Below, one piece after another: positions 58,685-64,000 of a DNA stretch of 64,000 bases (position 1 is its first letter; each line of letters opens with the position of its first letter). The position numbers were made by a program, and so were the translations under genes. The notes beneath the pieces are model-generated. The model did no database searches and was not told where the DNA came from. It saw nothing but the letters and a program-made list of their open reading frames with translations. Source of the stretch: Vicia villosa (taxonomy: Eukaryota > Streptophyta > Magnoliopsida > Fabales > Fabaceae); contig NC_081183.1 in the NCBI RefSeq assembly GCF_029867415.1, positions 189,612,061 through 189,676,060 on the forward strand, read 5' to 3'.

Positions 58685-61607
58685 TTAGGAGTGCGAACCC
58701 CATTGTGCACTAAGTAATCTGGAACCTTAGGCTTAAGCTGGCCTGTGGTAGGTCTTGATTTACCAACCACTGTCTTTGCAACACTCAGACGATCTTCTTC
58801 TACTTCAGCAGACTGAGCGGTGTGAGCATACCCATTTCCAAGTGGAGTATGTCGAACTTTCTTTTGAGGAAACTTCCAATCTTCTGAATGGAGAGACTCG
58901 TTGTCGGAGACACTTTCGAGATCGTCCTCTTCTGTATTTTGGTCTTGCTCTTCTCCCAAGATGGCATTGACTAGATATGTGAACTCTAGATCCTTAGCCT
59001 CGGAAGGTGACTTGGGGATATAATCCTCAATGATGACTTCACCAGTAGGTGATGCTGAATAGCAAGGGTTATACATCTCTTTTGGCTGAGAGAGGTACTC
59101 AAAATCACTGTTCCATCCAGTTGGAACAATATCTTCAAGAGAGATTCTTGAACTTTCAGGAGCGGAGTATTTTACCATGTAGTCGAATTTTCCGCTTGGT
59201 TCTCCTAATGTATCCCAAGTCTCTTCGGGGATAGGAGGAACTTCTTCTGATGGACCATGACTTCTGGTGGTGAAGCTGTCAGTAACTTCATCACTGCTTG
59301 GTTGAGTCTTACTTTCAGATCCTTCATTTGGATAACAGCAAAGTGGTTCAGATTCTGATAGGGAGATGTATCCTGCTTTGTTGAGATAGGATAACCATTC
59401 CTCTTCATCGGTGCTTTCCGTATCGATGATATTGACTGTTTGTCGAACAGGTTGAAGAAAACCTCCACTGCAGAAAGTTTCCTGAATTGGGAGAACTACC
59501 TCAATCCCTGGAATAGCTTTTGATGATGTCGGAAAGAAACCAATTCCTGTTCTATTCTTGTTGTTGGTAGGAATATTAATGTGCCCCCAACCACTGGTAG
59601 TGCCATCCTTTACAACTTGGATTGCATCTTTGTAGGAAGAAATAGACGCTGCTTTCTCCTTTCCTTTGTCTAAGGAAAGTGCTTGGAATTTAATTCCAAC
59701 AACTTCTTTTGGTTCTATGTCGGAGAAAGATGACAGGTTACCGACGATCAGAGCTCGTTCTCCACATACGGTTACCAATTTGTTATTTCTTATGAACTTC
59801 AGTTTCTGATGAAGTGTTGAAGTAATTGCCCCAGCCTCATGAATCCATGGGCGACCTAGCAAACAGCTGTATTGTGCTGGAATATCCATAACTTGGAAAG
59901 TGATTTTGAACGTCTGAGGTCCAATAGTTATGGGAAGATCTACTTCTCCGAAAACTGACTTTCTTGATCCATCAAATGCTTTGACGATGACATGACTTTC
60001 TCTTAGAGGGTAATCTTCGAAAGATAATCTTGATAACGTCGATTTAGGCATGACGTTGAGAGAGGATCCATTGTCTATTAGGACTCCTGTGAGTGTATTA
60101 CCCATGCAGCCAACTGAGATGTGAAGTGGAAGATTGTGGTCCACTCCTTCTTCAGGAAGATCTTCGTCACAGAAACTTAGGTTAGTTCCGGCGGAGATGT
60201 TGGCAACGATGTTGTTGAATTGACTTATTGTAACACTTGGTTCTACAAAAGCTTGTTCCAAAACTTTCTGTAGAGCTTCCCTATGAGCTTCAGAACTCAA
60301 TAGTAGGGAAAGAACAGAAATCCTAGACGGAGTATGTAGTAATTGATCTACAATGTTGTATTCACTCCTCTGGATTAACTTCAAGATCTCATCATTTTCT
60401 TTCGCTTGAACAACATTGGTCGGATGATTGTCTTGCCTATGTGGTACTTCCTCCGAAGGTTTCTCCACATTTTCTGTCGTTCTGTTGAAGACTCGTCCAC
60501 TTCTGGTGACTCGACTAACATCAGCAATGTTGACAACAGACGGTAATGGTATTTCCTTACCATTTTCAATGAATGTAGCGTTGTACTTGTATGGTATAGC
60601 CTTGCTGGACTCATACGGTACAGGACCTGGTAAGTAGATGACTAGCGGTGCAACTGCGGTCTTCCTACTGTCATACTTAACTTGCATAGGTTCAACTTGA
60701 TTAATTTGAGGAGATACGGTAAAGACTTCATCATTTTCTCTGTTGGCAAGAACAGTAATGGTATTGTCATCCATCAACTTTTGAATGTCGTTGCGAACAC
60801 GCAAACATCCTTGTGAATCTCTTCGGCAGATTCTGCATCTACTGTAAGCGTGGAAATCAGTTCCAAAGTAGGCGAGTCCATTTAAAGTTTTGTGGAACCT
60901 GACTACCGATCCTTCAAGGTCTTCAACTTTGTAGATTTTGTATTCTCCCGGACATCCTTGAACCATGTTGATGTCATGTTCAGTTCTAACTCGGATATGT
61001 TGAATCCATCCCAAGTCCATTTGTTCTTGTAATGCAGCTTGAACTACGGCACATCCTTGATTATTCTTTGGACAAATTTCGCATGTGAAGTAGTTGTGAG
61101 GTGGTACATGACCGTACCCAGCTTGTTTAGCGTGCATCTTGACAAGATTTTCCCCTATCTGACGAATGTCGTAAATTTGAATGACATTGGGGTGTTGGTC
61201 TATCAGATTTACTGAAGCTTCTTTGTGCTGCGGCAAAGGATTTGCTTGGACGTTTGGATTAGTATCTTTGAAAGATAGCATTCCGCTTTTCACTAATCGT
61301 TGGACGTCAATCTTGAAAGGGAAACAGTTCTCAATATTGTGACCTGGTGCCCCCTGATGATAGGGACAAGATTGGTCAGCCTTATACCATGGTGAGGAAC
61401 TGTTTGTAGGATTTGGAGGACTTCTTGTCTGAATGAGCCCTTTTGCCAGTAATGTTGGAAACAATTCTGCATACGGCATTGGTACGGGGTCAAAGGCTGG
61501 ATACCTTGGAGCCCGATTGTTGTAATTTGGAGGTCTGTGGACCTCCGATTTTTTTCAATACCGGGCCATACCTCTGATCTGTAGAGATACGTGAACTGAC
61601 TCTTTTT
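58681..61607 (-). pseudogene. Ogre gag (C-terminal part) and protease
   Basis: The open frame from the ATG at 61479 is 932 codons. Residues 38-52 form a zinc-finger variant CX2HX5HX4C (CPYHQGAPGHNIENC). Residues 120-230 contain two further Cys-rich repeats (CEICPKNNQGC, CRICRRDSQGC). The aspartic protease has DNGSS at 469-473 and a LLGRPWIHEAGA segment at 540-551. An acidic, low-complexity region follows to GVRTPK. The ATG is not the true start: the same frame extends upstream through an in-frame TGA (61557-61555) to 61607, where similarity ends. The N-terminal gag is missing. Confidence 0.8.
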
Positions 61608-61734
61608 TGTCGCTTAATGCTTTCGCATTTTTGAAAAATTCACAGAGTCGCCACCGACCTTTTATTTTATCCAATTAAGGAAAGGTTTATAAAAGACACA
61701 GAAAAAAGACCTTTGAGAGATTCTGGGTAAGGGG

Positions 61735-61790
61735 GTAGGTTATACAAAGGGAAGGTGTTAGCACCCTTTGTATCCATGGTTATCCATGGG
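61735..61790. other. Hairpin module of the second LTR
   Basis: ATACAAAGGG and CCCTTTGTAT form a perfect 10-bp stem around AAGGTGTTAGCA, followed by CCATGGTTATCCATGG. The position matches 46300-46375 in the other LTR. Confidence 0.7.
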
Positions 61791-61883
61791 CTCTTAAGTT
61801 TGCTTAGCTCACTTGTTTTTTCGATCACTTTTCAATTGCTCTGAAATTGCTCATATGTGGTTTCAAATACCTTTGTAAATTGA

Positions 61884-61995
61884 ATTTTGTAATGATCCGT
61901 GTGTGGATGTATACAAAATGCTTGTTTATCTTTCGAAAGATGTTTTGAAAAGAACGTTAACTTTGTAATAATCCGTGTTTGGATGTATACAAAGT
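61884..61995. repeat. Two hairpins with a shared 20-nt loop, 76 bp apart
   Basis: ATTTTGTA 61884-61891 with TACAAAAT 61912-61919, and ACTTTGTA 61960-61967 with TACAAAGT 61988-61995. The loops share ATCCGTGT and TGGATGTA. One base pair has changed on both sides (T-A to C-G). Confidence 0.8.
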
Positions 61996-63873
61996 ATTGT
62001 CTTTTTTGAAAGTTTTGAAAAATCAACAGTGTATGAGAATTTTGTTTGTTTTGATTTGAGCAAGCAAACTAGGAGGTCTACCCTGAGTTGTAAGGTCTTT
62101 ATCCTATTTCCTTTAAAAATCTATCCTTTCACCGGATATAAAAGCAAGGTTCGATTTTGTACTCGAAACAGTAAAATTTGGCTTTGATTTTGAAAAGAAT
62201 GAGGAGGGATTACCTTAAGAGGTGCAAGTGTGATTGTGATTGGATTCAGATATTTATCTTTGAAGTTAGTGATCTAACGGTTCAATTTTATCTTTGACAT
62301 ACACGCAGTTTATATTTGCTGGAAATTAAAGTGCGGAAATGTAAAGTGCGGAAAGTAAATCTACGCTATTACATCGGTTGTGCAGGAAATGTAAACTAGC
62401 CTATTTACATGAATTTGACATCCTATACATTTATCTAGGAATTTAAATTGCAAGAAAAATAAAAGGCATGTTTTTGGATTTTTTATGATTGGTTTTAATT
62501 ATAATTAATGCATGATTAATTAAATTAAAATGAAGAAAAAAGATGGAAATATATTTAAACCTAGAAATTAAGTTTAAAATATGTACAAAATATTTGTTAA
62601 TTAATTTTAAAACAAAACTAATTTTTTGGAATTTTTTGGAATTGATTTAAGTTAATTAAAACATAATTATGTAAATAATTATACAAATAATTAAAACTTA
62701 AAAAGAAAATTATTCAAAATATGTACAAAATTAGTTTATAATATATAAACAATATTTTATATAAAGAACAAATTTTTTTTGGTATTTTTGATTGGTTAGA
62801 ATAATTAAAAAGCAAATATATAAATATATACTAATTAATTATGCAAAATATTGAAATTTTGAAGAAAAATAAAATATTTTTATTTCAGAAAATAATATAT
62901 TATTTTAGAAGTCTAAAAATATTTTTTATGTATTTTTTGGATTTTTAAAACTATTTTTAATTAATTTTGCAAAGAAATTAAAATAAAATAGAAAATAAAA
63001 TAGAAAATAAAAGGGATACTTATCAGGTGTGATGGGCTGGAAAGTGCATGGTATGGACTGCTTGATCTGGTGCGTTGGATATGCTTTCAGTGGAGATCAA
63101 GGGCTGAGATTTTGAGTCACATGGTAATGTGCATGTGCTGCTTGCGTGGGATCTGTCAGCTTGGATAAGTCAACGTGGGACCCATGTTGCTTGTGTGGAC
63201 GGAGACAAGTTGACTGGCGAACCACGCTGGGACGCGTGGTCGTCTTCAACCTTCAGCTCCTTTATTTTTTAAACAGATAGCGGGGGTTTTTAACCTCCCT
63301 TATTTGTACAGTAAAATGTCAATTTTGGTAGCTTCTCACACCTGCAAAAATAAACGTTAGAGATAAAAACAAATGACCCAGATCTACTTAAAATCACCTC
63401 CTGAACACGATGGTGGTGTTAGTTTTGCTGTTTGGGCGCTGTATCTAGGGATTCGAAGAGTTTGAAGCTTAAGCATGTAAGAACACTTGTTAATGGCATA
63501 GAGTTATTCTCACGTGGAAACTCTCATGTTAAAGCCCAGACCTGTCCTATAGGACCTCATGAACTCATTAGAATGATTAGTTTATATTGAGGTTAAGTAA
63601 ATATAGGAAAACGAAAATTGTTCATGTATGAATATGAAGAACACTTATGCATGTGATACGACTCTCATGGGACCACACAAAGGGTTTGTTCTTACTTTAT
63701 ATGATCTTAGAAGATGATTAGAATGATTATTTTGTATTGATATTGATTGGAAATATGAAATTGAAAATTACAAAGTTATGGAATTTTGAGAGAATTATGA
63801 TGTTTCTATGCTATGCTTGAGCTATAATTTCGTGAGTGTGTTGGCCCCCCTTGTTTGTGAAATATGAAGCTTC

Positions 63874-63880
63874 ATTTATA
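63874..63880 (-). promoter_or_regulatory. TATA box of the second LTR
   Basis: Minus-strand TATAAAT in GGCCTATAAATGAAGC, matching the other Ogre LTR in orientation. Confidence 0.55.
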
Positions 63881-64000
63881 GGCCTTGGAGTGCTTAAATT
63901 TGAAGCTAAAAGCAATGATGGCTTTTGTTGAATTCTTGACTTTTCAAGCTTGGAACTCAAGCAACCTTGGCTTGCTCTTCACACTTCTTTCCTTGCAGCC

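Larger units (their letters stand above)
46081..61607 (-). mobile_element. Ogre-type (Ty3/gypsy, Tat lineage) retrotransposon, 5' end lost
   Basis: Minus-strand order is gag-protease (truncated), intron, RT, RNase H, second RNase H, integrase, repeat-rich 3' UTR, 3' LTR. The dual RNase H, the intron between protease and RT, the very long LTR and the repeat-filled 3' UTR are the established features of Ogre elements of legumes. It inserted in copy 2 only, since copy 1 has the empty site at 20848-20852 (CACGT). Its upstream part (5' LTR, PBS, the extra ORF1 and most of gag) is not visible, because another LTR is joined at 61608. Not autonomous. Confidence 0.85.
61608..64000 (-). mobile_element. 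LTR of a second Ogre-like element, incomplete
   Basis: Starting TGTCGCTTAATGC at 61608 (so ...GCGACA is the minus-strand end), it has AGTCGCCACCGACC, a GGTTATACAAAGGGAAGGTG module, AT-rich sequence from 62460 to 63010, and a minus-strand TATA box at 63874-63880. The order is the same as in the 3' LTR at 46081-52367 but the sequence is different and the first part is much shorter. It is therefore a different subfamily, inserted into or recombined with the first element's gag. The right end lies outside the window. Frames at 61832-62187 are unsupported. Confidence 0.65.

Overview
The window is nuclear DNA of a plant, almost certainly a legume of the tribe Fabeae (pea, vetch, lentil or grass-pea relatives). 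The grounds are a large Ty3/gypsy Ogre/Tat element, plant LINE, copia and Tekay-like gypsy remnants, Stowaway-like and hAT-like MITEs, long (TA)n tracts and a canonical plant tRNA-Asp gene. I see no host protein-coding gene: every recognisable reading frame belongs to a transposable element, and nearly all are broken.

Layout. (1) Bases 1-20852 and 26756-46080 are two head-to-tail copies of one segment (period about 26.75 kb), nearly identical base for base. Each carries, in order: a foldback MITE, an AT-rich tandem repeat, a 2.15 kb solo LTR with matching target-site duplications, a 5'-truncated LINE, two oppositely oriented 0.62 kb solo LTRs around or inside a gypsy integrase relic, a Stowaway-like MITE, a tRNA-Asp gene, a copia-type LTR relic, an AGGCCT-rich MITE relic, an Ogre/Tat gag relic, a copia polymerase relic and an inverted Tekay-like LTR. 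Copy 2 lacks about 1.5 kb between two (TA)n tracts and differs in microsatellite lengths. (2) Bases 20853-26755, seen once, hold the rest of the inverted LTR, an inverted copy of a 0.69 kb segment found beside the tRNA gene, a Stowaway-like MITE, a copia gag-pol fragment fused end to end with a gypsy integrase fragment, and an intact hAT-type MITE with an 8-bp target-site duplication. (3) At 46081 copy 2 is interrupted by an Ogre-type element on the minus strand: 3' LTR (46081-52367), 3' UTR (52368-54892), pol (RT, two RNase H domains, integrase; 54893-58359), a probable 325-nt intron, and a truncated gag-protease frame (58681-61607). (4) From 61608 to the window end another Ogre-like LTR is joined into gag.

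How the parts work together. In Ogre-type elements one transcript starts in the 5' LTR; the unspliced form gives gag-protease, and splicing removes the stop to fuse in RT-RNase H-integrase. This copy keeps that layout but is dead: gag is truncated and has an in-frame stop, and pol has a one-base frameshift.

The most interesting signal is non-coding. Inside the Ogre LTR, its 3' UTR and the adjoining second LTR there are at least six unrelated repeat families in which each unit is a short inverted repeat. In each family the loop or flanks are conserved while the two arms differ from unit to unit yet stay complementary. This looks like RNA (or DNA) structure maintained by covariation or by template-switch correction. 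I know of no description of it. The tandem duplication could be real or an assembly artefact (two haplotypes joined), and I cannot tell which from sequence alone.
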